A stretch of 64,000 bases of DNA, taken from NCBI GenBank assembly GCA_964559135.1, contig CAZLGG010000004.1:1-64000 (forward strand), written 5' to 3'. The notes under the pieces were generated by a model. The model searched no databases. It had not been told where the DNA came from and saw only the letters and a list, made by a program, of their open reading frames with translations. Both the position numbers and the translations under genes were made by a program. Each line of letters begins with the position of its first letter. Position 1 is the stretch's first letter. The stretch is from DRQF01 sp964559135 (lineage in GTDB: Bacteria > Planctomycetota > GCA-002687715 > DRQF01). Of the stretch, positions 1-9,000 are shown one piece after another.

Positions 1-1482
1 CTTCGCCTGGTCTGTTCGCCGCACCTGCAGACCTCTCATTTCGGAGGCGATCCGAACAACAGCTCCTATCCCCGCTTCGGTATCGACTTTTCCTTCTGCC
101 GAGCATACGAGGACGGCAAGCCCGTCGATTCGTCCGCCTACTATTTCAAGTTCGATCCGGAGGGCGCCGAGGAGGGAGAATCCGTCTTCGTCACCGGCAA
201 CCCTGGCCGGACCGAGCGCCTCTTGACCTATGCTCAGCTCGAGTACAAGCGCGACGTCGAACTTCCCATGATCCTCGACATCATCGACTCGCGTCTGGCC
301 TCCATGAGGGCACGGGCCAAGGCGAGCCCTCAAGCGGAGAAAGACCTCCGCCCAGGCATTCTCGGCCTCGAGAACGCCCAGAAGGCCTACCGGGGTTACT
401 GGGCCGGCGTGAAGGACACCGGGCTGATGGCGAAGAAGAAGACGGCCGAGGCGGAACTGCGCCGCCGCGTCAATGCCGACCCGAAACTCGCAAGCCTCTA
501 CGGAGACGCCTGGGACGAATTGGCCAAGGTGGCTGCCCGCAAGCGGACGCTCACTCCGAGCCTCCGCTACCACCGAACCTTGGGGATTCCCCTCGTTTCC
601 CGCGCCATGGCCGTTCTGGACGCGGTCAACGACAAGCTCTCGGAGGAGGCGCGCTCGGAAGCCCTGTCGAAGGCCACGACGGGTGACCCCCGTCTCGACG
701 GCGGGCGTCTGGACGCCGTGGCGGCCAACCTTGCGGTGGCGCACCGATGGCTCGGCGGTGACGACGGCTACATCCGCGCGTTGTTCGGCAATGCGAAGGA
801 GCCGAAGGCAGCTCTCCTGCGCCTGCAGGAGACGAGTCGCCTCACCGACGCGGAGTTCGTGAAGGGCCTCATCCAAAAAGGGGCCCGCGCCGTGGCCGCC
901 TCCGACGACGCAGCCCTCGTAGCGGCGAAAGCGCTGCGGGCTGCGATCGACAGAAACAAGCAACTGCAACCCGAGGTGGCAGCCGCCGAAGACGTCCACA
1001 AGACCCGCATCGGTCAGGCGGTCTTCGCCCTGTTCGGGACTTCCGTGTCGCCGGACGCCACCGGGACCTTGCGGCTCTCGGACGGCAAGGTCCAGGGATT
1101 CCCCTACAACGGAACCATCGCGCCCTGGTTCACCACCTTCTACGGCCTCTACGGCCGCAACATCGCTTTCGGCAACGAACACCCCTTCGACCTTCCAGAG
1201 CCATGGCTGGCCAAAAAAGACAAGATCGATCTGTCTCGCCCCGTCGATTTCGTGGCGACCAACGACATCATCGGCGGCAACTCCGGAAGCCCCGTCATTG
1301 ACAAGGATCGCCACGTCGTGGGACTGGTGTTCGACGGCAACATCGAGATGCTGGCGAACAACTTCTTCTACCGAGGTGACATCCCCAGATCCGTGAATGT
1401 CCATCCCGCCGCCATCATGGAGGCGTTGACGAAGATCTACGGCGCCTGGCGACTGGTCGCCGAACTCATGGGACAGGACTGA
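1..1482 (+). CDS. Peptidase S46 (dipeptidyl-peptidase DPP7/DPP11 type), 5' truncated
   Basis: The frame is open from base 1, so the N-terminal part, including the catalytic His, lies outside the window; about 493 residues remain. The start of the visible part (HFGGDPNN, then PRFGIDFSF within residues 14-36) matches the S46 block that carries the catalytic Asp. Near the C-terminus the motif GGNSGSP supplies the nucleophilic Ser and is followed by GLVFDGN, as in DPP7 and DPP11. S46 enzymes are exported and cut dipeptides from peptide N-termini, feeding growth on protein. The frame stops at 1482 and is followed by GC hairpins. The family call is firm; substrate preference cannot be read from this fragment. 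Confidence 0.9.
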   Translation, partial: LRLVCSPHLQTSHFGGDPNNSSYPRFGIDFSFCRAYEDGKPVDSSAYYFKFDPEGAEEGESVFVTGNPGRTERLLTYAQLEYKRDVELPMILDIIDSRLASMRARAKASPQAEKDLRPGILGLENAQKAYRGYWAGVKDTGLMAKKKTAEAELRRRVNADPKLASLYGDAWDELAKVAARKRTLTPSLRYHRTLGIPLVSRAMAVLDAVNDKLSEEARSEALSKATTGDPRLDGGRLDAVAANLAVAHRWLGGDDGYIRALFGNAKEPKAALLRLQETSRLTDAEFVKGLIQKGARAVAASDDAALVAAKALRAAIDRNKQLQPEVAAAEDVHKTRIGQAVFALFGTSVSPDATGTLRLSDGKVQGFPYNGTIAPWFTTFYGLYGRNIAFGNEHPFDLPEPWLAKKDKIDLSRPVDFVATNDIIGGNSGSPVIDKDRHVVGLVFDGNIEMLANNFFYRGDIPRSVNVHPAAIMEALTKIYGAWRLVAELMGQD

Positions 1483-1489
1483 AGCGTTC

Positions 1490-1547
1490 GCGGGACGCAG
1501 ATGTCCCGCCTTCGTGACATCGGGGTCGTGACTCGGGTCACGGCCCC
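1490..1547. terminator. Two GC hairpins between convergent genes
   Basis: A perfect 7-bp stem (GCGGGAC at 1490-1496, GTCCCGC at 1503-1509) is followed by a longer one (1522-1532 with 1537-1547, one mismatch). They lie between the S46 stop at 1482 and the stop of the opposing gene at 1538, the second overlapping that gene's last codons. There is no U-tract, so this is a terminator-like structure only. Confidence 0.35.
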
Positions 1548-2668
1548 GTCGTCGGTTCTCCTCGCCGTCCAGTCCTGCGCACGAACGGCAGGAGGGCGAT
1601 CACGGCGCCCCAGAAGAGAGCCCCTCCCGCGGCCAGGCCGGTCAGCAGGCGAACGAAACTGGCCAAGTCGCCGCGCGATGCGACGACACGTTCCGCCAGG
1701 AGTGGGGTTTCCTCCCAGGGGATGACGACGTCGGTCCCCGCCCATTGCTCCTCGCGCGTACGGAAGCCGCCGCGATCATCCAGTTCGATCCTCAGCGCCC
1801 ACGGGCCATCCTTCGTGGGCGCACGAACCCGGTCCACGCCCTCCCATTCCGATCCGCTGGACCTCCGGCCGACCTCGATCACGAGGTCGACGCCGGCCTT
1901 CTCGGCGAACGCCGGCCAGCCTTTTTCCTCGACCGATTCCCGGTCCCGCTCATCAACGACCAACAGGGGCGCCGAGGCCAGATCGGGAGCCAGGGCGTTC
2001 AGGGCGACGAGGTCGGTGGCGTCGCCGAGAAAAAGGATTCGCAGAGCGCCCGGAATGAGGAAGACACGGGGCTTGTCGCCGGCACCTCCTCCCAGAACGG
2101 GAAGACCGCTCACCGCAAGCGCCCGCCGCACGGTTTCCTCCTCCGTGGAGGTCCACCCGTCGTCGCCCCCTCGGAGCCAAAGGAGGAGATCCTCCTCGCC
2201 GTCGCCCAGGCCGCGCCCCGCTTCCATCGCCGTCACCACGTCCAGTCCACTCATGCCCAAGACAACGGGGAATCGGGACTCCCGAGCCTTCAGTCGACGC
2301 ACCAACGCCTCGGCCACCTGCGCATCGTCCGAGTTCTTCGAGATCGAGAAGCTCCTCCCGTCACGGATCCCGGGCCAGAAGAGAACACCCACCAGGACCC
2401 CCGCCAAGAAGGCGAAGCGGCCCTTCCTCCCGCCGCGAAGCCAACCCGCCCATCCGGCTCCGAAGAGAAAGGCGCCCGCGAGGACGCCGGACGGGATGAG
2501 CAGCGCCGTGCCCAGGCACGCCAAGCTCACTCCCGCCGCCATGGCCGCCAGGTGAAGGAGAACCCCAGCGCGCCCGCGCCGCTCCTCGGGCACCCTCCAG
2601 AGCGACACGAAAACGGCCGCGCCGCCGGCCAAACTCAGCAAGACGAAAACGAGATCCAGAGCGGTCAT
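1538..2668 (-). CDS. Hypothetical multi-pass membrane protein
   Basis: A 376-residue protein not recognised as any family. Residues 1-100 hold about four hydrophobic segments with short loops. Residues 105-340 are a mostly soluble domain rich in small, acidic and arginine residues, with two Rossmann-like hydrophobic strands (VFLIPGAL and LLVVDERD). A last membrane segment lies near 345-365, then a short basic tail. This suggests a periplasmic or cytoplasmic domain between membrane anchors. It is convergent with the S46 peptidase and divergent from the nfeD operon. The opposite strand is also open here but has no recognisable protein, and the membrane pattern favours the minus strand. No function is proposed. 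Confidence 0.7.
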   Translation of the reverse strand: MTALDLVFVLLSLAGGAAVFVSLWRVPEERRGRAGVLLHLAAMAAGVSLACLGTALLIPSGVLAGAFLFGAGWAGWLRGGRKGRFAFLAGVLVGVLFWPGIRDGRSFSISKNSDDAQVAEALVRRLKARESRFPVVLGMSGLDVVTAMEAGRGLGDGEEDLLLWLRGGDDGWTSTEEETVRRALAVSGLPVLGGGAGDKPRVFLIPGALRILFLGDATDLVALNALAPDLASAPLLVVDERDRESVEEKGWPAFAEKAGVDLVIEVGRRSSGSEWEGVDRVRAPTKDGPWALRIELDDRGGFRTREEQWAGTDVVIPWEETPLLAERVVASRGDLASFVRLLTGLAAGGALFWGAVIALLPFVRRTGRRGEPTTGP

Positions 2669-2756
2669 ATTCCAAGTCTATCCACTGAGGGAGCCCCGCC
2701 CATCCCGGAGAGCCGCTCGTCCGGGCCCCCGCATCACGACAATCTCGGTCCTTTCC

Positions 2757-2785
2757 TGGACGAGGCCTGTTGGGCTCCATACCAT
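2757..2785 (+). promoter_or_regulatory. Candidate promoter of the nfeD-floA operon
   Basis: TGGACG at 2757-2762 and TACCAT at 2780-2785, spaced 17 bp, each match the sigma-70 consensus at 4 of 6 positions. The -10 ends 6 bases before the ATG at 2792, which would give a leaderless transcript. No Shine-Dalgarno is seen before that ATG. Weak evidence. Confidence 0.3.
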
Positions 2786-2791
2786 TCCCAC

Positions 2792-4393
2792 ATGGCGATG
2801 CTCTCATTCCGATGGTTTCGATGGATTTGCGGCCTCACCCTGCTCGCGATGAGTCCGTCGGCGCAGGCCCAGGGCCGGCCTACCGAACTGGTCCTCACCG
2901 AGCGGTTTCCGCGTGTCATCCACGTCGATCTCGGCAAGAACCGAATGGTCAACGGCAGCCTCTACGACGACATCGCGAAGGAACTCCAACGCGCGGAGGG
3001 TCTCGGCCCCGTCGCCGTGGTCCTGAAAATCGACTCGGGCGGAGGAGAAGTTCCGGCTGCTCAGGATATCGTCGCGCTCATCCGGTCCTATCGGGAGAGC
3101 GACCAGGTCCGCGTTTTCGCCTGGGTCCCTCGATTCGCCTACTCCGCAGCGGCGTGGATCGCCTTCGCGTGCCGCGGGCTGTTCATCGCCCCCGACGCCA
3201 CCATCGGCAACCTCCAGCCCCTCGTGCAGAGCTTTCGAGGCTACGAACTCGCTCCGGGGAAGATCGTCTCCTCCCTCGCCGAGGAATTCGTCGTCACTTG
3301 CCAGGACAACGGCATCAAGCCCCGCTATCCGAGACTGTTCCTCATGGCGATGGTGGACCGAGACATCGAGATCGTGGAGCTCCACGACGTGAGGCGCCCC
3401 GAAGCCCCCCCGATCTTCATGCGAGCCTCGGATTTTCGCGCACGGCCGGCGAAAGAGCGAGCCCGGTTCGAGCCCAACTACATCGGCACGCCGGAAAAAG
3501 CCCTCACGACCAACGGGCGGCGATTGATCGATTTCGGTTTCGCCGTTCGTTTGGTGAAGATCGAAGAGCAGATCCGGGACATCATCGGGACGCCGGACGT
3601 CAAGGTCGAGGAGCGGGACGCATCGGGCTCATCAGCTCTCGGCTTCCATCTCGACTGGAGCATCATCCTTCTGGTGGCCGCCTTCATTCTCCTGGCACTC
3701 GAGTTCAAGACGGCGGGCGTGGGCGTCTTCGGGGTTCTGGGAGTGCTCGCGATGATCTGCTTTTTCCTCGTCCAGGCGGACTGGGAGCAGTCGGCGATGC
3801 TACCCATTGCGATCTTCCTCCTGGGGGCCTTTCTCCTCCTCGTCGAGGCCATCATTCTCCCCGGCTTCACCATCCCCGGTGTACTCGGCATTCTCATGAT
3901 CCTGTACGCAACCTGGGTCGGCTTGGTCCACCCGGAAGCCCACACCCTTCCCCCGTGGCCCGACTTCGACGACAAAACGGAGCTGCGAGGCATTCGGGAT
4001 TGGGGACTCACGATTCTCGGCAGCTTGGCGGCGGGAATGGGTGTCGCCATTTCTCTGGGGAAGATTTTGCACCGCATCCCGTTCTTTTCGCGCATGGTTC
4101 TGATCCCGTCGATGGCTCTCCGGATGACGCAACAGACAGCCGAGAGCGCCGAGACCGCGGGCGGGCCGATGCGAGCCGCCGATGGCACGACGGCCGACGT
4201 CACGGTCGGGGCCCTGGGCATCGCGCATACGCCCCTGCGTCCGGCGGGAGTCGCCCTCATCGGGGGCCACAAGATCGACGTGGTCACGCCGGGAATGTGG
4301 GTCGAGAGGGGATCGCCGGTGAAGGTCGTCGAGGTCTCGGGGCTGCGGGTCGTCGTCGAGCCGACCGATTCCGATGAGGTCCACAACGCATGA
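2792..4393 (+). CDS. NfeD-family membrane-bound serine protease (long form)
   Basis: 533 residues from ATG 2792, the first Met before a signal-like segment ending around SAQAQG (residues 22-28). The frame is open much further upstream, but that part is antisense to the preceding gene. Residues 40-240 are a ClpP-class protease domain: IDSGGGEV supplies the oxyanion region and AYSAAAW places the likely catalytic Ser at 118, with FIAPDATIG following as in the family. About four membrane helices lie near 290-450. The tail (VGALGIAHTPLRPAGVALI) is an NfeD OB-fold. Long NfeD proteins pair with flotillin-like partners in envelope quality control. The stop overlaps the next start by four bases (ATGA). 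Confidence 0.9.
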   Translation: MAMLSFRWFRWICGLTLLAMSPSAQAQGRPTELVLTERFPRVIHVDLGKNRMVNGSLYDDIAKELQRAEGLGPVAVVLKIDSGGGEVPAAQDIVALIRSYRESDQVRVFAWVPRFAYSAAAWIAFACRGLFIAPDATIGNLQPLVQSFRGYELAPGKIVSSLAEEFVVTCQDNGIKPRYPRLFLMAMVDRDIEIVELHDVRRPEAPPIFMRASDFRARPAKERARFEPNYIGTPEKALTTNGRRLIDFGFAVRLVKIEEQIRDIIGTPDVKVEERDASGSSALGFHLDWSIILLVAAFILLALEFKTAGVGVFGVLGVLAMICFFLVQADWEQSAMLPIAIFLLGAFLLLVEAIILPGFTIPGVLGILMILYATWVGLVHPEAHTLPPWPDFDDKTELRGIRDWGLTILGSLAAGMGVAISLGKILHRIPFFSRMVLIPSMALRMTQQTAESAETAGGPMRAADGTTADVTVGALGIAHTPLRPAGVALIGGHKIDVVTPGMWVERGSPVKVVEVSGLRVVVEPTDSDEVHNA

Positions 4394-4881
4394 CTCTGGT
4401 GATCATCCTCATCCTCGTGGGCTGCACACTCGTCGTCGCGGAGCTGATGTTCCCCAGCTTCGGGATGCTCGGCATTCTCGCCGTCACCTCGTTTCTGGTC
4501 GCTATCTTGAAAGCCTTCGTGATCAGTCCCACCTCCGGGTACCTCGCGGTGGGTGGCGTCTGCCTGGCGGTTCCACTCGGGATATGGATCGGTCTCACGC
4601 TCTTGCAGAAGACGCGCCTTGGGAACAGGCTGCTCATGAAGGGACCGCCTCCCGAGCAGAACCCGACAGCGGGGACGCCGGATCTTCGGGAGTTGATGGG
4701 AGCAAGAGGTCGAACCGTGACGCCCATGCGGCCGGCGGGAATCGTTCAAATCGGAAATCGAAGGGTCGACGCGGTCAGTGACGGCTCGTTCTTGGAGAAC
4801 AACAGCCCGGTCCGCGTCACTCACGTAGAAGGAAACCGAGTCGTCGTCACGGTGGAGACCCCACCGAGCGACGCCCCATGA
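4390..4881 (+). CDS. NfeD-family protein (short form)
   Basis: 163 residues. Two or three membrane helices occupy residues 1-80, followed by a C-terminal OB-fold-like NfeD domain (GARGRTVTPMRPAG, then VEGNRVVV). It lacks the protease domain of its upstream neighbour, so it is the short membrane NfeD type that usually partners flotillins. It starts inside the stop of the long NfeD gene and its own stop overlaps the floA start (ATGA at 4878-4881), so the three genes are very probably translationally coupled. Confidence 0.88.
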   Translation: MTLVIILILVGCTLVVAELMFPSFGMLGILAVTSFLVAILKAFVISPTSGYLAVGGVCLAVPLGIWIGLTLLQKTRLGNRLLMKGPPPEQNPTAGTPDLRELMGARGRTVTPMRPAGIVQIGNRRVDAVSDGSFLENNSPVRVTHVEGNRVVVTVETPPSDAP

Positions 4882-5909
4882 ATCAGGAGAATCCCATGAT
4901 TCCCATCTTGGTCATCGACGTCTGGCAAATCGTTCTCATCGTTCTTGCCATCGTGTTCTTCGGCCTCTTCATCTTCGTGGTGAAGTACCTCAACCTCTAT
5001 ATTCGTTCCCTGTTCTCCGGAGCAGGCATCGGCATCTTCGAACTGGTCGGAATGTCCTTGAGGAAGGTCAACGCCACCACGATCGTGAACTCCCGAATTC
5101 GCGCGGTCCAAGCCGGCATCGATATCGGCAGGCAGCAACTCGAGGCGCATTACCTGGCCGGAGGAAACGTCCGCAACGTCGTCTCCGCTCTCATTGCCTC
5201 CAACCGCGCCAAGATCGACCTGCAGTTCGATCAGGCCGCGGCCATCGACCTCGCCGGTCGCGACGTGCTGGACGCTGTCAAGACCTCGGTGAACCCTAAG
5301 GTGATCGACTGCCCCGACCCTGCCAAGGGCAAGCCGAAGATCTCCGCCGTGGCTGGAGACGGCATCGAACTCTTGGCGAAGGCGCGTGTGACCGTGCGCG
5401 CCAACATTCAACGGTTGGTCGGCGGTGCAACGGAAGCCACCATCGTCGCGCGCGTGCAGGAGGGCATCCTGACCACGATCGGTTCGTCCCGAGACCACAA
5501 GGTCGTTCTGGAAAACCCCGACATGATCTCTCAGCAGGTCCTCGCCAAGGGCCTGGACGCCGGCACCGCTTTCGAAATCCTCTCCATCGACATTGCCGAC
5601 ATCGACGTGGGTCAGAACATTCGCTCGAAACTCCAGATCGACCAGGCCGAGGCGGACAAGAAGGTCGCCCAGGCCAAGGCCGAGGAGCGAAAGGCCATGG
5701 CGATCGCTCGCGAGCATGAGATGCGAGCGGAAACCCAGGAGAATCGGGCCAAGGTCGTCGAGGCGGAGGCGCAAATCCCTCTCGCCATCGCCGATGCCTT
5801 TCACAAGGGCAACCTCGGCGTCATGGACTTCTACATGATGAAGAACATCAAGGCCGATACGAGCATGCGCCAGTCGATCTCCGGCGATAACCCGGACCAC
5901 GAGGACTGA
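4878..5909 (+). CDS. floA: Flotillin-like protein FloA (YqfA family)
   Basis: 343 residues, close to the roughly 330 of Bacillus FloA. An N-terminal membrane segment (residues 10-35) is followed by an SPFH-type domain and then a charged, alanine- and glutamate-rich coiled coil (EADKKVAQAKAEERKA) with the conserved end region NLGVMDFYMMKNIKADT. Flotillins scaffold membrane microdomains and act with NfeD. An in-frame ATG at 4896 is an alternative start, but the ATGA overlap with the short nfeD supports 4878. Only three bases separate its stop from the GTG start of the next gene. Confidence 0.93.
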   Translation: MNQENPMIPILVIDVWQIVLIVLAIVFFGLFIFVVKYLNLYIRSLFSGAGIGIFELVGMSLRKVNATTIVNSRIRAVQAGIDIGRQQLEAHYLAGGNVRNVVSALIASNRAKIDLQFDQAAAIDLAGRDVLDAVKTSVNPKVIDCPDPAKGKPKISAVAGDGIELLAKARVTVRANIQRLVGGATEATIVARVQEGILTTIGSSRDHKVVLENPDMISQQVLAKGLDAGTAFEILSIDIADIDVGQNIRSKLQIDQAEADKKVAQAKAEERKAMAIAREHEMRAETQENRAKVVEAEAQIPLAIADAFHKGNLGVMDFYMMKNIKADTSMRQSISGDNPDHED

Positions 5910-5912
5910 TTC

Positions 5913-6515
5913 GTGTCCGAAGAACTGAAACTCCTCTTCTACCTGTTGATCTTCGGCCTTCCTCTCCTCGCGAACCTGCTCGAGAAGGCGAGGAAAAAGA
6001 AGCTCCAGGACCAGAGGCAAACGGGCCGAGGTGTCCGAGGCCAAGCTTCCAAGGCGCCCCCTCCTAGGGGGACGACCGGGCAACGACCGACTCTCGCCGA
6101 GTGGATCGAAGAATTGCGCAGACAGTCCGCGGAAGGCAGCGATCTCGCTCCAGCGCCGACGCGGCGGCCTCTTCACGAGGACGTCGCCGTCGAGGAGGAC
6201 GTCAATCCCCCGGAGACCGTGCAGGAGACCGAAACACCCGCGCCTCCCCCCTTGGCGCCCGCCGAATCCGAGTTCGAGATTCAGCCGGAGGAGTCCCCCC
6301 TCTCGGATGCCACTCAACTGCTGGAGTCAGAGGATCTGACCGACGCGACCGCGCTTGCCTCCGCGGAGACGAGCCTCGTTTCGCCTTCGTCGAGGAGGCG
6401 GGGCCTCGTTTTGGACCGAAGTCAAATCCAACGTGCCATCGTCATGCGGGAGATTCTGGGCCCCCCGCGCGCGCTCGCGATCATGGGGCGCAAGGGCTGG
6501 TCCGATAAGATCTGA
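5913..6515 (+). CDS. Small membrane-anchored protein, fourth gene of the flotillin operon
   Basis: 200 residues from GTG 5913, three bases after the floA stop. Residues 8-26 form one membrane segment, followed by a basic patch, then a long acidic, proline-rich disordered region (about 35-150), and a compact tail (RSQIQRAIVMREILGPPRAL). That tail resembles a short motif I have seen at the end of other small membrane proteins of unknown function. The layout fits a tethered linker that presents a C-terminal peptide to a cytoplasmic partner. Its coupling to floA and both nfeD genes suggests a role in the same membrane complex. This is inference. Confidence 0.75.
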   Translation: MSEELKLLFYLLIFGLPLLANLLEKARKKKLQDQRQTGRGVRGQASKAPPPRGTTGQRPTLAEWIEELRRQSAEGSDLAPAPTRRPLHEDVAVEEDVNPPETVQETETPAPPPLAPAESEFEIQPEESPLSDATQLLESEDLTDATALASAETSLVSPSSRRRGLVLDRSQIQRAIVMREILGPPRALAIMGRKGWSDKI

Positions 6516-6538
6516 CCTCAGACCCACGAATGACCCGA

Positions 6539-8938
6539 CTATCGGAGGGCGTCCCTGTCTTCGTCGAGCGCCCGCGCCTCTCGAAGGGTCTTGGCTTCCC
6601 GGATGAGGATGCGGAGTCGCGAGAGGAGAGTACGTCGGGAGAACGGCTTGGGGAGAATGGCCCAAGGGACGTCCGCAGGCGCCACAAGGTCACCGTCGGC
6701 GGCGGCATAGCCCGAGATGAACAGAACAGGCAAACCCGGCGAGAACTCGGCTGCGATCCGCGCAACCTCTTGACCTCCCCCGTCGGGCATCACCACATCC
6801 GTCACCACGACGTCGATCGAGGACGACGCGCCCTCCAAGGCGCTTCGAGCCTCCCCGACCGACGCCGCCGCATGCACCGTGATCCCGGATTCACACAGAC
6901 TCGAGGCCAAAGCGTTCCGGACCGAGTCGTCGTCCTCGACCAAGAGCAATGAAATCGGCTCGTCGCTGTCGCTCTCGTCCCGTTTCCGGGGCCGATCCTC
7001 GTCCCTGGAATCGTCGTCGATCGTCGTTCCGGGAAACGCGACGCTGAAGACCGCCCCTTGCCCGGGCGCACTCTCCGCCGTGACCAGTCCGCCCGCTTGA
7101 GTGACGATCCCATGCACGGTGGAAAGTCCCAGCCCCGTGCCTCCACCCGCGCCTTTGGTGGTGAAGAACGGCTCGAAGACCTTCTCGAGCGTTTCCTCGT
7201 CCATCCCCAAGCCTTCATCCTCCACCTCGAGCACGACCCACTCACCGGCGGGAAGGGTTTCGCATCCCAGACGACCCGGTTGCCGCAACACGAGATCGCG
7301 AAGTGTCAGGGTGATGGTCCCCCCATGCGGCATGGCGTCGCATGCGTTCACGACCAGGTTGAGGATGACCTGCTCGAATTGGGCGACGTCCACCTCGACC
7401 GCGAGGCGATTCGAGGCGTGGAAAACGAGCCGCACGGTCTCGTTGATGATTCGCAAGAGCATGGGTTCCATGTCTCGGAGGATCGTGTCGGGCCGGACCC
7501 TTTGCGGCTCCACGAATTGTCGCCGGCTGATCGCCAGGAGCTGAGACGTCAACCTCATGGCCCGTTCGCTCGAGTCTCTGATCGTCTCCACCATGGCTCG
7601 CGAAGGGGAGTCGTGGGGCAGCTCCTCGTCGAGGATGTCGGTGGCTCCGACGATGGCCGTGAGGACATTGTTGAAGTCGTGGGCGATGCCGCCCGCGAAT
7701 CTGCCCACCATCTCCATCCTCTGGGCACGATGGAGCTGCCGTTCGAGCTCTCTTCTTTGGCCCACATCGGTGACCATGAGGAGAGTGCCCCCCAACTCCT
7801 CGTTCTCTTCGGGGATGGGAGTCGCCGCAATCCGGCACCAGACTTCCTCGCCGCTCGAACGAATCAGCTTCACCTCTCCGTCCGGAGGCAGGCTTTCCAC
7901 CTCGATCTCGACGTCGCCGGGCAAGAAGTCTGCGAAGCGACGGTGCGCGAGCTCGTTCCCGCTGACGCCCAGTATTTCGGCGATGCGCTCGTTGGAGAAA
8001 CGGGTTTCACCCTGAGGCCCCAGAACCCAGACACCGTCCTGGGTCATGTCGAGAATTCGCTTGGACTCGGCCCGGCGACGCCGGACCTGCTCTCCTCGTC
8101 GCGACGCGGCGAAGGCCAGCGCGCTGATCGAAAGGGCCAGGATGACGCCGGCGACGAGCAGACTCCGTGGAGGTGTGGTCTGGAGGCCCAACTCCGAATC
8201 GCTCGGCACGGTGATCGCAAGGGTCCATGGGTGACCGGCGAACGTGTAGGTTCGTTTCTCCGCGTCGCGCCACTCCTCATCGCCGAGCATCCGCCCGACC
8301 TCGAGAATCAGTCGACCATGCTGCGAGAATCGGTAGGAGAACTCCTTTTTGCCCAAGAGCGGGGGGGCGAGGCATTCCTCGAGAATCGGGCGAAGTCGAA
8401 AGACGCCATTGATGAACCCCTCGAGGCTCCCGTCCGCTTTCGACACAGGCCGATAGGCCGTGAATCCCCATCCTCCCTGCGCCAACTCCAGAGCATGGGT
8501 GACGGCGACGCGGCGCTCGGCCCGGGCTCGACGCATCGCGGGACCAGCCAAAGGATGCGTTTTGAGGTCCAGATCCAGGGCGGCCTCGTTGCCCTCGACC
8601 GGACAGACGGTCCGAATCACGCCGGACGCGTCCACCCAATTGATCGCCTGAAACCCGGGGAACTCCGCTTGCATGGCCAACGAGAGTCGGCAGAAACGCT
8701 CTCGGCTACGGTCGGGAACGCTCTCCCAAAGGCGCGCGAGCTGGTCCAAGATGTGCATGCGCACATCGAAGAAATCCTTCAGGCGAAGGCAGTCCCTGGA
8801 GACCGTCGTCCCCAGGATCAGGTGGCGGCGGTCGCGGCGAACTCGGCTGTCGTAGATCCACGTGCCCCAGACCATGCCCAGCAAGAGGACAAGGAGCCCC
8901 GCAGCGACCCAACCGGACCGAGAATGGCGCTCCCTCAT
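6539..8938 (-). CDS. Hybrid sensor histidine kinase with C-terminal receiver
   Basis: 799 residues from ATG 8938; GGAAGGGG lies a few bases upstream and favours it over an earlier in-frame Met at 8968. The N-terminus has a membrane helix (10-27), a periplasmic sensor of about 215 residues resembling CHASE domains, and a second helix (260-278). A PAS domain spans about 295-395. HisKA carries the phospho-acceptor His420 in GGIAHDFNN. The ATPase has its N box at NLVVNACDAM (527-536) and a GGGTGLGLS glycine box (598-606). A receiver domain (662-785) has EDD and phospho-acceptor Asp714. There is no output domain, so it must pass phosphate to a partner not seen here. It lies 62 bases downstream of the ABC ATPase gene on the same strand. 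Confidence 0.92.
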   Translation of the reverse strand: MRERHSRSGWVAAGLLVLLLGMVWGTWIYDSRVRRDRRHLILGTTVSRDCLRLKDFFDVRMHILDQLARLWESVPDRSRERFCRLSLAMQAEFPGFQAINWVDASGVIRTVCPVEGNEAALDLDLKTHPLAGPAMRRARAERRVAVTHALELAQGGWGFTAYRPVSKADGSLEGFINGVFRLRPILEECLAPPLLGKKEFSYRFSQHGRLILEVGRMLGDEEWRDAEKRTYTFAGHPWTLAITVPSDSELGLQTTPPRSLLVAGVILALSISALAFAASRRGEQVRRRRAESKRILDMTQDGVWVLGPQGETRFSNERIAEILGVSGNELAHRRFADFLPGDVEIEVESLPPDGEVKLIRSSGEEVWCRIAATPIPEENEELGGTLLMVTDVGQRRELERQLHRAQRMEMVGRFAGGIAHDFNNVLTAIVGATDILDEELPHDSPSRAMVETIRDSSERAMRLTSQLLAISRRQFVEPQRVRPDTILRDMEPMLLRIINETVRLVFHASNRLAVEVDVAQFEQVILNLVVNACDAMPHGGTITLTLRDLVLRQPGRLGCETLPAGEWVVLEVEDEGLGMDEETLEKVFEPFFTTKGAGGGTGLGLSTVHGIVTQAGGLVTAESAPGQGAVFSVAFPGTTIDDDSRDEDRPRKRDESDSDEPISLLLVEDDDSVRNALASSLCESGITVHAAASVGEARSALEGASSSIDVVVTDVVMPDGGGQEVARIAAEFSPGLPVLFISGYAAADGDLVAPADVPWAILPKPFSRRTLLSRLRILIREAKTLREARALDEDRDALR

Positions 8939-9000
8939 CCGTGTTCCCCTTCCGGGACACCGTAACACCGACCGAGCCGAAGCAAGGCCGTGGTGGAGAA

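Noticed and set aside
1745..2791. Long upstream extension of the nfeD frame (open from 1745)
   Set aside because: It is antisense to the membrane protein gene, has no domain, and the signal peptide and NfeD domain begin at 2792.
7058..8965. 635-codon plus-strand frame opposite the histidine kinase
   Set aside because: It mirrors the kinase codons and has no domain, while the minus strand encodes a complete kinase.
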